Positions 23,415 through 31,573 of a stretch of DNA of 64,000 bases are shown here, in pieces. Where the stretch lies: the NCBI GenBank assembly GCA_040768845.1, contig JAXGME010000002.1, forward strand, positions 248,001 to 312,000. Reading direction: 5' to 3'. The notes under the pieces were generated by a model. The model made no database searches, had not been told where the DNA came from, and saw only the letters and a program-made list of their open reading frames with translations. The stretch comes from JAEZHK01 sp040768845 (GTDB taxonomy: Bacteria > Bacillota > Clostridia > Christensenellales > Aristaeellaceae). Within the stretch, counting starts at the first letter, position 1. The number at the start of each line of letters is the position of its first letter. The position numbers and the translations under genes are program-made.

Positions 23415-24317
23415 TCAGCCCGCCTTGGCCACCTTTTCCGCCCGCTTCTCGGCCTTTTTTCTCGCCTTCCGGGCTTTGCGCAGGTAGATGGGCTCGGTTT
23501 CGTAGTTGACGTTCTCCGGCGGCACCTCCATGAGGCTGGGGTCGCGGAAGTACTTTTGCATCACCGCGAAGGCGCGGGCGTAGCTGGCGCCGCCGCAGAT
23601 GCGCTCGTCGGTCACCACGCCGATGGGCAGCTGGTTTTTGTACCCCACTTTGCCGCCGCCCAGCGGCCTCAGCGCCCGTTCAATCTTGCCGAGGCCCAGG
23701 AAGATCGAGGTGGTGCCGAAGTTGTACAGGTGGTGGTACAGGTAGGTCATGTTGATGGAGGCCATGTTGGTAATGAACATGGAGGTGTGGAAGGGGCTGG
23801 CCTTATAGACGATGCCGGGGATCAGCCCGTAGCGGTCCAGCAGCTTGACAAGGCCCACCACCACGGTGGTGAGGCCCGGAACCGCCAGAAGCGTCCGCGC
23901 GAAGAGGTCGGTGAGGTTGGTGTTCTTGTCCTCGCGGCCCTGGCCGACGGCCTCATCGATCTTGCGGCTCACGTCAAATACGGTGTCGGTGGCTTCAAAT
24001 TCCACCTTCGCCAGCGATTCCATGATGCTGTCGTCCGCGCGGCGCCTGAGCACCACAAAGGACACCGAGATGCGGTTGCGGGCATAGATCTGCTTGTTCA
24101 TGATGAAGCGGTTGAGCTCCGGGCACTGGGACACAGTGCGCACGAACGCGGCGATCACGATGGACATGAACGTCAGGTTATGCCCCTTTTCATGGCCCGC
24201 CTTGATGTAGTCGGCCAGCACGTCGTAGTCCAGCGTCTGCCGGCAAAAGTTCTGCGCGTCGGCGCGCGTGGGCATGATGTAGGGCGTGAATTGGATGATA
24301 GGGTCGATGTCCTTCAT
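23415..24317 (-). CDS. E2-like (CAT-fold) acyltransferase domain protein lacking catalytic His/Asp
   Basis: About 300 residues with the fold of the catalytic domain of 2-oxoacid dehydrogenase E2 (chloramphenicol acetyltransferase superfamily). There is no lipoyl or E1/E3-binding domain. Supporting text includes FMSIVIAAFVRTVSQCPELNR and the E2-like end LPIGVVTDERICGG (about residues 228-241). In active E2 the last segment reads DHRxxDG; here His is Glu and the Asp is Gly, so ordinary transacylase activity is unlikely. A Lys/Arg-rich tail ends the protein. The ATG at 24317 follows GGAAGG by 7 nt. It lies 71 nt after degV on the same strand, suggesting a link to fatty-acyl metabolism. Confidence 0.75.
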   Translation of the reverse strand: MKDIDPIIQFTPYIMPTRADAQNFCRQTLDYDVLADYIKAGHEKGHNLTFMSIVIAAFVRTVSQCPELNRFIMNKQIYARNRISVSFVVLRRRADDSIMESLAKVEFEATDTVFDVSRKIDEAVGQGREDKNTNLTDLFARTLLAVPGLTTVVVGLVKLLDRYGLIPGIVYKASPFHTSMFITNMASINMTYLYHHLYNFGTTSIFLGLGKIERALRPLGGGKVGYKNQLPIGVVTDERICGGASYARAFAVMQKYFRDPSLMEVPPENVNYETEPIYLRKARKARKKAEKRAEKVAKAG

Positions 24318-24388
24318 CAGGCGCCTTCCATCCGGTCGGAAGCCAAACACATGCGATCCATCCCTTCGTATGTTTGGATGAAACGGGG

Positions 24389-25270
24389 TTATCCGCGGGG
24401 CCTGTCGCCCACAAAGAACAGCGCGATGGTGCCGGGACCCGAGTGGCAGCCGATGACCGGGTTGACGTAGTTGATGATTTTCGCCCCCACGCCCCACCGC
24501 TCGCGGATCAGCTTTTCGACGTAGCGCGCATCCTCCAGCGCGTCGCCGTGGGAGATCATCACCGGGTGCTTCACGGGGTCCTTGCAGTTGTCCTGCATAT
24601 GGTCCACCAGCGCCTTCAGCGCGCGCTTTCTGCCCTGCTGCTTTTCCTTGGGGATCAGGTGGCCCGCGTCGTCCACGTTGAGCACCGGCTTGATGGACAG
24701 CATTGTGCCCAGAAACGCGGCCGCGCCTGAAACCCGCCCGCCCCGGCGGAGAAAGTTGAGGTCGTCCACCGTGAACCAGTGGTGAATCTTGAGCTTCGTC
24801 TCCTCGACGAAGGCGGCCACCTCGTCGATGGAGCGCCCGGCCTCCATCTGCTCCACCGCCATGTAGACCATAAGGCCCTCGCCCAGCGAGGCGCTGAGCG
24901 TATCCACCACGATCACCCTGCGCTCCGGAAATGCCTCGCGCAGGATGTCCCGCGCCACCATGCCGCTCTCGCAGGTGCCGCTCAGGCCCGACGAAAACGC
25001 CAGGTACAGCACGTCCTGCCCCGCCTCCAGGTAGGGCCGCATCATGGAAACAATCTTTTCCGCGCTGGCCTGGGCCGACTTGGCGACGGCCCCGGCGCGC
25101 AGCCGCTGGTAGAACATGCCGGGTTCGATGCAGCCGGGCGCGGTGGGGTCCGCCGCGAGGGTATAGTCCTCCCCGTCGATCAGAACGCTCAGCGGGATGA
25201 CCTCCAGGCCGTGGGCATTCACATAGTCGAGGGGCAGGTCGCCCATCACGTCCGTAAACAGTTTATACAC
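24389..25270 (-). CDS. DegV family fatty-acid-binding protein
   Basis: DegV/FakB-type protein, 293 residues. These bind a fatty acid and can present it to a FakA kinase. Family features are the N-terminal FTDVMGDLPLDYV, the SS/GLSGT loop (LAFSSGLSGTCESG), and the central LKIHHWFTVDDLNFLRRGGRVSG region. The C-terminal VNPVIGCHSGPGTIALFF is the strongest DegV signature. The start is GTG at 25270 with GGAGGG about 5 nt upstream. It has a good promoter divergent from folC. No fakA is seen here. The next gene is the E2-like protein. Confidence 0.9.
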   Translation of the reverse strand: MYKLFTDVMGDLPLDYVNAHGLEVIPLSVLIDGEDYTLAADPTAPGCIEPGMFYQRLRAGAVAKSAQASAEKIVSMMRPYLEAGQDVLYLAFSSGLSGTCESGMVARDILREAFPERRVIVVDTLSASLGEGLMVYMAVEQMEAGRSIDEVAAFVEETKLKIHHWFTVDDLNFLRRGGRVSGAAAFLGTMLSIKPVLNVDDAGHLIPKEKQQGRKRALKALVDHMQDNCKDPVKHPVMISHGDALEDARYVEKLIRERWGVGAKIINYVNPVIGCHSGPGTIALFFVGDRPRG

Positions 25271-25309
25271 CGAAGCCCTCCTCCATATCGCTCGTCTGTG
25301 GTTTTGTCC

Positions 25310-25338
25310 ATTATACCATCGATGGGCGCGGGACACAA
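25310..25338 (-). promoter_or_regulatory. Promoter for degV
   Basis: On the minus strand TTGTGT (25338-25333), 17 nt, TATAAT (25315-25310) with upstream TG. Confidence 0.75.
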
Positions 25339-25362
25339 GCGCGCATTATAACGAGATTGCCG

Positions 25363-25391
25363 TTGACAGCCGGACGCCCTTGGGGAATAAT
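25363..25391 (+). promoter_or_regulatory. Promoter for folC operon
   Basis: TTGACA (25363-25368), 17 nt, AATAAT (25386-25391), 21 nt before the folC start. Divergent from the degV promoter. Confidence 0.75.
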
Positions 25392-25412
25392 GGAGCGCGT
25401 GAGGTGCTTTGG

Positions 25413-26690
25413 ATGCGAGCGGACGAACTGATCGACTGGATACACGGCGCGCGGCGCTTCGGCGAAAAAAAGGGGCTCTCCAACATGGAGGCGCTGCTGG
25501 GCGCGCTGGGGCATCCGGAGGCGGCGCTTCGTTGCGTGCACATCGCGGGCACCAACGCCAAGGGCAGCGTCGCGGCGCTGATCGAATCGGCGCTGCGCCA
25601 AAACGGCTGCGCCACGGGGCTGTACACCTCCCCGTTTCTGATCCGCTACGCCGAGCGCATCCGCATGGACGGCCGCCCGGTGGACGACGGTCTTTTTGAG
25701 TGGGCGGCGGGCCGCGTATACGAGGCGGCGGCGCGCCTTGCGGGCATCGCGCCCACATCCTTTGAACTGGGCACCGCCGTCGCGCTCACCGCCTTCGCGC
25801 GGCGCGGGGTGGACGCGGCGGTGATCGAGACGGGCATCGGCGGGCGGCTGGACCCCACCAACGTGATCACGCCGGAGGTCAGCGTCATCGCCAACATCGG
25901 CCTGGACCACATGGACCAGCTGGGCGGCACCATCGAGGAAATCGCCTTCGAGAAGGCGGGCATCATCAAGCCCGGCCGGCCGGTGGCGCTCTACCCGCAG
26001 AAAGACCCCACCGCCTCGGCGGTGGTGGCGCGCGCCTGCCGGGAACGGGGTGCGCCCCTTTTGCGGGCGGAGGACCTTCCCCTCGAGATCCGCTCCATCG
26101 ACCGCTTCGGCGCGTCCTTTGTGGCGGACGCGCCGACCATCGGCCGGGTATCCGCCCGCATCAACCTGGCCGGGCGGCATCAGGTGGAAAACGCGCGCCT
26201 GGCGCTGGCGGCGCTTTCGCTCATTGCGCGGCGGGGCTGGGCGCTGTCGGCGGACAGGATCGCACAGGGGTTTTCCGACGCCCGCTGGCCCGGCCGGCTG
26301 GACTGGGCGGCCGACGACCTGCTGCTGGACGGCGCCCACAACCCCCAGGCGGCCCGCGCGCTCAGGGCGTACCTGGAGGAATTCCTGCCCGGCCGCAAAA
26401 TTGTGCTGCTGACGGCCATGATGCGGGACAAGCAGCCGGGCGCCCTGGCCGACGTCATGGCCCCGCTGGCCGATTGCGTCTGCGCCACGCAGGTGGCGGA
26501 GCCCCGGGCGCTCCCCGCGGAGGATCTGGCGGCGGTCTACCGCGCCCGCAGCGTCGCCGCCCAGGCGGTTTTGTCGCCCGCCGAGGCGCTGGTTTGGGCG
26601 CGCCGCGCGGCCCGGGGCGGCGTGGTGGTGGCCTGCGGCTCCCTGTACCTGGTGGGCGCGCTCATGAAGCAAACGGGCCGGCCGGTCTGA
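25413..26690 (+). CDS. folC: Folylpolyglutamate synthase / dihydrofolate synthase
   Basis: Mur-ligase-fold enzyme that adds glutamates to folates, retaining them in the cell, and often makes dihydrofolate from dihydropteroate. 425 residues, normal length. The P-loop is IAGTNAKGSVAALIESAL (about residues 47-64). The conserved TSPFL, IGGRLDPTNV and GLDHMDQLGGTIEEIAFEKAGI segments follow, and LLDGAHNPQAARAL marks the C-terminal domain. The ATG at 25413 has GAGGTG about 8 nt upstream. It supplies polyglutamated folate for glyA and the glycine cleavage system encoded nearby. Two small genes follow within 35 nt. Confidence 0.95.
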   Translation: MRADELIDWIHGARRFGEKKGLSNMEALLGALGHPEAALRCVHIAGTNAKGSVAALIESALRQNGCATGLYTSPFLIRYAERIRMDGRPVDDGLFEWAAGRVYEAAARLAGIAPTSFELGTAVALTAFARRGVDAAVIETGIGGRLDPTNVITPEVSVIANIGLDHMDQLGGTIEEIAFEKAGIIKPGRPVALYPQKDPTASAVVARACRERGAPLLRAEDLPLEIRSIDRFGASFVADAPTIGRVSARINLAGRHQVENARLALAALSLIARRGWALSADRIAQGFSDARWPGRLDWAADDLLLDGAHNPQAARALRAYLEEFLPGRKIVLLTAMMRDKQPGALADVMAPLADCVCATQVAEPRALPAEDLAAVYRARSVAAQAVLSPAEALVWARRAARGGVVVACGSLYLVGALMKQTGRPV

Positions 26691-26723
26691 TCCGGCGGCG
26701 GAATATGCAAGGGAGGGATACCC

Positions 26724-27020
26724 ATGGTTCGTCACATTGTCCTTTTCAAGATCAAGCCGGAGTTCCGGCCGGAGATCCCGTCCATCGTGGAGGGCTTCTA
26801 TTCGATGGTCGGCAAGATCGACGGCCTCGTCAGCCTGGAGGCCGGCGCGGACTTCCTGGGCAGTGAGCGCAGTTACGACGTGGCCCTGAATACCGTCTTT
26901 CGCGACCGCGCCGTGCTGAACGCCTATCAGCAGCACCCGGCGCACCTGCCCGTCAAGCGGCGGATGCACGAGGTGCGCGTTTCCTCCGTCGCCTGCGACT
27001 ACGAGATCAAGGAGGTCTAG
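26724..27020 (+). CDS. Dabb (stress-responsive A/B barrel) domain protein
   Basis: Small ferredoxin-like-fold protein, 98 residues, the usual single-domain length. It begins with the family signature MVRHIVLFKIKPE, and has the conserved ending YQQHPAHLPVKRRMHEV (H and P). Some Dabb proteins act as cyclases or small-molecule binders, others have no known activity. The SD AAGGGAGGG is 7 nt upstream. It sits between folC and the DUF2148 gene (2-nt gap), so the three are probably one transcript. Confidence 0.85.
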   Translation: MVRHIVLFKIKPEFRPEIPSIVEGFYSMVGKIDGLVSLEAGADFLGSERSYDVALNTVFRDRAVLNAYQQHPAHLPVKRRMHEVRVSSVACDYEIKEV

Positions 27021-27022
27021 CC

Positions 27023-27550
27023 ATGCTGTACGATGAGAGAACCTGCGAGGAGGCCGCCGTGATGGACACCGCCCGGCGGATGTGCGCCGCCGCCCGAACC
27101 GCGCCCAAGGCGCGGGGACTGGATGACATCGAAACGATGGTCGTCACCGGCGATGAAAAGGACGCGCTGGCCGCCGAGATGGACCGCCTGGGCGCGGCGC
27201 TGGGCGCGCCTTCCTTTATCCGCGACGCCCGGAACGTCCGGGACAGCCTTGCGGTGGTGCTGATCGGCACCCGGCTGACCCAGCGCGGCCTCAACTGCGG
27301 CTACTGCGGCTTTCCTACCTGCAAGGGCTGCGGCGAGGCCGGCGCCACCTGCGCCTACGACCCGCTGGATCAGGGCATCGCGCTGGGCTCGGCGGTGTCC
27401 GTCGCGGCGGACTGCCGCATCGACAACCGCATCTTCTACTCCGCGGGCCGCGCGGCGCTGACCCTCGGGATGATGGACGAGCGGGTGAAGGTCATCATGG
27501 CGGTGCCGCTGTCCGCCTCCCGCAAGTCGGTCTACTTCGACAGGAAGTGA
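27023..27550 (+). CDS. DUF2148 ferredoxin-domain protein
   Basis: 175-residue cytoplasmic protein of the DUF2148 family, common in anaerobes. The cysteine cluster CGYCGFPTCKGCGEAG (about residues 93-108) could hold an Fe-S cluster, and a further Cys is in GATCAYDP. The N-terminus with ERTCEEAAVMDTARRMCAAARTAPK splits into two conserved blocks. Its function has not been established. It starts 2 nt after the Dabb gene. A small GC palindrome (GCCCCGCGGGGC, 27561-27572) follows the stop, without a U-run. Confidence 0.85.
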   Translation: MLYDERTCEEAAVMDTARRMCAAARTAPKARGLDDIETMVVTGDEKDALAAEMDRLGAALGAPSFIRDARNVRDSLAVVLIGTRLTQRGLNCGYCGFPTCKGCGEAGATCAYDPLDQGIALGSAVSVAADCRIDNRIFYSAGRAALTLGMMDERVKVIMAVPLSASRKSVYFDRK

Positions 27551-27598
27551 GCCCGCCAAAGCCCCGCGGGGCACAAAACCGCTTCCGGCCCTCCACCC

Positions 27599-27627
27599 TT
27601 GACAGGCGGCACGCGGTGCCATACAAT
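27599..27627 (+). promoter_or_regulatory. Promoter for diguanylate cyclase gene
   Basis: TTGACA (27599-27604), 17 nt, TACAAT (27622-27627); near consensus. Confidence 0.85.
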
Positions 27628-27695
27628 GCTGTCGTGGTTTCATGCGCACCGGGCCCCTGCCCCGAGCCCCCGGCGGGCCCCGAAGGGAGAATGCC

Positions 27696-28829
27696 ATGAA
27701 TTCGATGGCGAACGTCGTGATAGGCGTCTACGCGGTGGCGCTGATGGCGGTGCTGCTGGCGTACACGCTGGGCGGCGCGTGCGGCAAATCCCCGCAGCGG
27801 AAACTGTACGCCGTGATGCTGGTCTCCACGATGGCAACGATGACCGCCGACATTCTCTCGCGCTTTGACGGGCTGTCCGCCCCGCTGTTCCCGGCGCTCA
27901 ACTGGTGCGGCAACCTCGCGCTGTACCTGTTGGCGCCGGCGCTTCCGTCGCTCTGGGTCGAGTACGTGTACCTCCAGGTGTCGGGGAAGGACGGCGCGCG
28001 CGCCGGTGTTCACGCCGCGCTGATCGCGCTGAACGCGCTGAACACATTCATGGTTATTGCCACGCAGTTCACCGGCTGGTACTATGTGATCGACGCGGCC
28101 AACGTCTACCACCGCGGGCCCGCCTACCCGCTCTCGCACCTGATCACGGTCGTCATGATCGGCTGGGCGTACTGCGTAACGATCAGAAACCGCCACAACA
28201 TCGACAAAAAAGTGCTGTTCTCGCTTTTGTTCTTTCCGGTGCCGTCCACCCTGGGCATCGTGCTGCAACTGGTGTTCTACGGCTATGCCTTCGCGCTGCT
28301 GGCCTCGGTGCTGTCGCTTCTGGTGGTGCTGCTCTACGCCCAGGACGACAGCATCTACACCGATTTTCTCACAGGCGTCGGCAATCGGAAGAAGCTGGAG
28401 GCGGTGCTCAAGGAGAAGATCGCAAAAAGCTCGCCCCGCCGGACGTTTTCCTTCGTCATGCTGGACATCGACCACTTCAAGCAAATCAACGACACGCTGG
28501 GCCACGAGGCCGGCGACCAGGTGCTGAAGACCGCGGCGAGCCTTTTGAAACGCTGCGTGCGGGCGAGCGACTACGTGACCCGGTACGGCGGAGACGAATT
28601 CTGCCTGATCCTGGACGTTTCCTCCGAGGCGGGCGTCGCGCGGGTGAACGAACGCATCCGAAGCGCGCTGAACGCGCTAAAGCAGGCCGGCACGCTGCCC
28701 TGCCCGCTGTCCTTCAGCATGGGGCACGCGGTCTACGATTTTGAGGAGCGCCTGACGGCGGAGGCGCTTTTGAAGCGGGTGGACGCGCGGATGTACGAGG
28801 ACAAGCGCCGCAAGACCGCGGAGGCATAA
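27696..28829 (+). CDS. Membrane-bound diguanylate cyclase (GGDEF domain)
   Basis: Predicted to make cyclic di-GMP from two GTP. 377 residues. The first about 215 residues hold six to seven hydrophobic segments, probably a membrane sensor. The GGDEF domain begins near residue 225 (TDFLTGVGNRKKLE) with the metal site LDIDHFKQINDTLGHEAGD. The active signature RYGGDEF (GGDEF at 298-302) is intact, and an inhibitory-site RxxD (RASD, 289-292) lies five residues before it, so product feedback is expected. The ATG at 27696 follows AAGGGAGA by 6 nt. It has its own promoter. No EAL or HD-GYP domain is encoded in the window. Confidence 0.92.
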   Translation: MNSMANVVIGVYAVALMAVLLAYTLGGACGKSPQRKLYAVMLVSTMATMTADILSRFDGLSAPLFPALNWCGNLALYLLAPALPSLWVEYVYLQVSGKDGARAGVHAALIALNALNTFMVIATQFTGWYYVIDAANVYHRGPAYPLSHLITVVMIGWAYCVTIRNRHNIDKKVLFSLLFFPVPSTLGIVLQLVFYGYAFALLASVLSLLVVLLYAQDDSIYTDFLTGVGNRKKLEAVLKEKIAKSSPRRTFSFVMLDIDHFKQINDTLGHEAGDQVLKTAASLLKRCVRASDYVTRYGGDEFCLILDVSSEAGVARVNERIRSALNALKQAGTLPCPLSFSMGHAVYDFEERLTAEALLKRVDARMYEDKRRKTAEA

Positions 28830-28859
28830 AAAGCGCCCCGGCTTCGGGGCTTTCGCGCA
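28830..28859. terminator. Terminator hairpin between GGDEF gene and SRP RNA
   Basis: A 6-bp stem (GCCCCG/CGGGGC) with a 4-nt loop at 28835-28850. On the minus strand it is followed by GCTTTTTAT, giving a second stop for the SRP RNA; on the plus strand it follows the GGDEF gene with TTT. Confidence 0.6.
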
Positions 28860-28861
28860 AA

Positions 28862-28990
28862 AAACCACAGGGTTCAGGCCAGGCTTTCCCGCGGCGCGCG
28901 CCAACTTCCGCTTATTGCTGCTGCCTTCCGGCCCTGACAAGATTCGCGGCATGACGCCGCACAGGACCCAACCGTCATCACCCGTGTGGC
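28862..28990 (-). ncRNA. ffs: Small signal recognition particle RNA (4.5S/scRNA type)
   Basis: RNA component of SRP that binds Ffh. On the minus strand the domain IV hairpin core GTCAGGGCCGGAAGGCAGCA and following GCAATAAG are unmistakable. The upstream TTGGGTCCTGTGCGG and downstream GCCTGGCCTGAACC match the same helix arrangement as B. subtilis scRNA domain IV. The 5' CCACACGGGT pairs with the 3' ACCCTGTGG, closing the molecule just before a T6 run (28864-28859). About 125-130 nt, the short type lacking the Alu domain. Ends are estimated from the promoter and U-run. Confidence 0.93.
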
Positions 28991-28997
28991 AACGGTC

Positions 28998-29026
28998 ATT
29001 ATACCACAGCGGCGCCTTTTGCGCAA
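28998..29026 (-). promoter_or_regulatory. Promoter for SRP RNA
   Basis: On the minus strand TTGCGC (29026-29021), 17 nt, TATAAT (29003-28998) with upstream TG. Confidence 0.8.
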
Positions 29027-29056
29027 GCCCCCGGCACATTTTTGCGTCCTCGGGTC

Positions 29057-29085
29057 TTGTTTTTTAACGCGCGAGGTGCTATACT
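29057..29085 (+). promoter_or_regulatory. Promoter for CNNM gene pair
   Basis: TTGTTT (29057-29062), 17 nt, TATACT (29080-29085), 38 nt before the first start. Confidence 0.65.
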
Positions 29086-29123
29086 GGGCACAGTATGCAT
29101 CACAGGGAGTTGATTTTAAGTCC

Positions 29124-30137
29124 ATGGACCCGGACAGTTGGCCTATAGCACTGATGTTGGTAACCACCATTGCGCTGAGCGGCCTGACCTCAGCCATCGA
29201 GATGAGCTTCAACGCGCTCAACCGCGTTCGCGTCAAGAACAGCGCGGAAGAGGGAGACAGAAATGCCCGCCGCGCGCTCGTCATTCTTTCCCGCTTTGAA
29301 GAAGCGCTGACCACCATCCTGATCGTCAACAACATATTGAGCATCGCCTCGGCCTCGCTGATGACGGTGCTCGTTACGCGGCTTTGGGGCGCGGGCGCCG
29401 TGGCCTGGGGTACCCTTGTGCTGACGGTGGTGTTCTACATCCTCGCCGAAATGCTGCCCAAGACCGTGGCGCGGCGCAGGGCGGACCAGATCGCGATGAA
29501 GACGTCCGGGACGCTTCTGTTCCTCATCCGCGTGATGAAGCCCTTCGCCTTTTTGTTCACCAAGTGGGGCGAGATGATTGCGCGCCGCTTCCCCGCGCCC
29601 GGGGACCCTTCCTTCACGGAGGACGAGCTGCACGACATCATCGAGTCCATCGAGGACGAGGGCCTGTTGGAGCCCGAACAGCAGGAACTGGTGCAGTCCG
29701 CCTTTGAATTCGGCGCGATTTCCGCCGCGGACATCCTGATCCCGATGGAAAAAGTGGTCATGATCGACGCCCAGTCCACCCAGGACCAGATTGCCGCGAA
29801 GATCTCCGCCTACAAGTACTCACGCTTTCCGGTGTGGGATGAGCGCCGCGGCCGCGTGGTCGGCATCCTCCAGGTCAACCGCTTCCTGACCGCGCGGCTG
29901 ACCGGCACCTACACGCGCCTGAAGGCGCTGATGATCCCCATCCGCTCCTACCGCGGCGACATGCACATCGACGACCTGATGACCCAGATGAACCAGCACC
30001 GGGGCCACATGGCGCTGATCGCGGACGAGAACGGCAAGGCGCTGGGCATCGTCACGATGGAGGACATCCTGGAGGAACTGGTGGGCGAAATCTACGACGA
30101 GAGCGACCCGGCGGCCGAGCCCGCCGCGGCGCTGTGA
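29124..30137 (+). CDS. CNNM/HlyC-CorC family membrane protein (DUF21 + CBS pair), short form
   Basis: 337 residues. A DUF21 membrane domain (about 1-150, three to four helices) is followed by a tandem CBS pair (about 180-310), the layout of CNNM/CorC-type proteins linked to Mg2+ or Co2+ movement. Useful text includes AEMLPKTVARRRADQI and the CBS linker FTEDELHDIIESIEDEGLLE. It ends soon after EDILEELVGEIYDE and lacks the C-terminal CorC_HlyC transporter-associated domain of its neighbour. The ATG at 29124 has only a weak site (TAAG), so the start is less sure. The next CNNM gene begins 10 nt after the stop; the two probably arose by duplication. Confidence 0.88.
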   Translation: MDPDSWPIALMLVTTIALSGLTSAIEMSFNALNRVRVKNSAEEGDRNARRALVILSRFEEALTTILIVNNILSIASASLMTVLVTRLWGAGAVAWGTLVLTVVFYILAEMLPKTVARRRADQIAMKTSGTLLFLIRVMKPFAFLFTKWGEMIARRFPAPGDPSFTEDELHDIIESIEDEGLLEPEQQELVQSAFEFGAISAADILIPMEKVVMIDAQSTQDQIAAKISAYKYSRFPVWDERRGRVVGILQVNRFLTARLTGTYTRLKALMIPIRSYRGDMHIDDLMTQMNQHRGHMALIADENGKALGIVTMEDILEELVGEIYDESDPAAEPAAAL

Positions 30138-30147
30138 GGTGGCCGCC

Positions 30148-31416
30148 ATGACGCTTCTCAACCTCGTGGCCATCCTGCTGCTGCTGCTGGTTTCGGCGTT
30201 TTTTTCAGCCGACGAAATCGCCTTTACGTCCATCAACGCGCGCCGGATGCGCCGCGCCGCCGACGAGGGGGACAAATCGAGCGCGCTGGCGATCCGCATC
30301 TACGACCAGTTTGACGACGCGCTGTCGGCCATCCTGATCGGCAACAACCTGGTAAACATCGCCTCATCGTCGCTGGCGACGGTGGTGGCCATCGGCATCG
30401 CCGGCGAGGCCGGGGCGGGCCTCGCGTCGGCCGCCATGACGGTGATCATCGTGCTGCTGTGCGAAATCACCCCGAAGATCCTCGCCAAGCGCGACCCGGA
30501 CGCCTTTGCGCGCAAGACCGCTTACCCGCTCCGGGTGATCATGCTGGCGCTTCGGCCAGCGGTCAAGGCATCCCTTTTCATCGTGGACGCGCTGGCGCGG
30601 GTGCTGGGCGCGGGCGAGAAGGCCGGCCCCGCCATGACCGAGGAAGAACTGACGGCGATCCTCGAAACCGCCGAGGACGAGGGCGTCATCGACGAGGAGC
30701 GCACCGATCTGGTGCAGTCCGCACTGGAATTTGACGACCTGACCATCGCCCAGGTGCTGACCCCCCGCATCGACATGGTGGCCGTCGAGGCCGACGACGC
30801 GCTGGACGATGTGCTGCGCGTGGTCATTGAGTCCCAGTACTCCCGCATCCCCGTCTACGAGGACACCATCGACAACGTCATCGGCATCCTGCACGTCAAT
30901 CTTTTTCTTCGGGAGATGGACCGGAAGGCCACCATTGACCTGCGCAGGCTGGTGACGCCGCCGCTGATCCTGCACAAGGCCCTCAAGCTGGACGACGCGC
31001 TGAAAATGCTCCAGCGCGCGCGCACCCACATCGCCGTCGTGGCCGACGAATACGGCGGCACGATGGGCATCATCACGCTGGAGGACCTGCTGGAGCAGCT
31101 GGTGGGCGAGATCTGGGACGAGAACGACGACATCGTGGAGCCCTGCGTCGAGGTGCGCGAAAACGAGTACGAGTGCAGCGGCCTGATGGGCCTGCACGAA
31201 TTCTTTGACGAGATCGATTACGACGGTCGGGCCTGCGACAGCGAGTACACCACGCTGGGCGGCTGGGCGGTGGAAATGCTGGACGCGCAGCCGGAGGCCG
31301 GCCGCAGCTTTGACTTTGACCGGCTGCATGTGACCGTGGAGAAGATGGACGGCGTGCGCGTCGACAAGCTGCGCGTGGTGGTGGACCGTCCGCCGGAGGA
31401 TTTTCCGACAAAATAA
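30148..31416 (+). CDS. CNNM/HlyC-CorC family membrane protein (DUF21 + CBS + CorC domains)
   Basis: 422 residues, full-length family member. The DUF21 membrane domain opens with LLLLLVSAFFSADEIAFTSI. The LCEITPKILAKRDPDAFA motif follows near residue 110, then two CBS repeats (about 190-310) with VLTPRIDMV and GIITLEDLLEQLVGEIWDE. The C-terminal CorC_HlyC domain covers about 330-420. It probably mediates or regulates divalent cation transport. The ATG at 30148 has GAGGTG 6 nt upstream; a GTG three codons earlier is less likely. Paired with the short paralogue directly upstream, it may form a hetero-oligomer. Confidence 0.9.
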   Translation: MTLLNLVAILLLLLVSAFFSADEIAFTSINARRMRRAADEGDKSSALAIRIYDQFDDALSAILIGNNLVNIASSSLATVVAIGIAGEAGAGLASAAMTVIIVLLCEITPKILAKRDPDAFARKTAYPLRVIMLALRPAVKASLFIVDALARVLGAGEKAGPAMTEEELTAILETAEDEGVIDEERTDLVQSALEFDDLTIAQVLTPRIDMVAVEADDALDDVLRVVIESQYSRIPVYEDTIDNVIGILHVNLFLREMDRKATIDLRRLVTPPLILHKALKLDDALKMLQRARTHIAVVADEYGGTMGIITLEDLLEQLVGEIWDENDDIVEPCVEVRENEYECSGLMGLHEFFDEIDYDGRACDSEYTTLGGWAVEMLDAQPEAGRSFDFDRLHVTVEKMDGVRVDKLRVVVDRPPEDFPTK

Positions 31417-31439
31417 GCGAAGTTTTGATAAAGTGTCTG

Positions 31440-31466
31440 CGCGGCGGGGGATTGAAGCCCCAGCCG
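31440..31466 (+). terminator. Hairpin after CNNM genes
   Basis: GCGGCGGGG pairs with CCCC-A-GCCGC around an 8-nt loop, with no U-run. Probably a weak terminator; the next promoter begins 2 nt later. Confidence 0.45.
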
Positions 31467-31468
31467 CG

Positions 31469-31497
31469 TTGACAATACGCACGCGCGACTTTATACT
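31469..31497 (+). promoter_or_regulatory. Promoter for pseudo-GGDEF and asparaginase genes
   Basis: TTGACA (31469-31474), 17 nt, TATACT (31492-31497). Confidence 0.8.
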
Positions 31498-31573
31498 GTT
31501 TTCGGAAAATACACAATGAGGAGCGTCGTCCGCACAGGGCGGCCCGCCTTCGCGGGCCCGGACGCCAGAGCAC

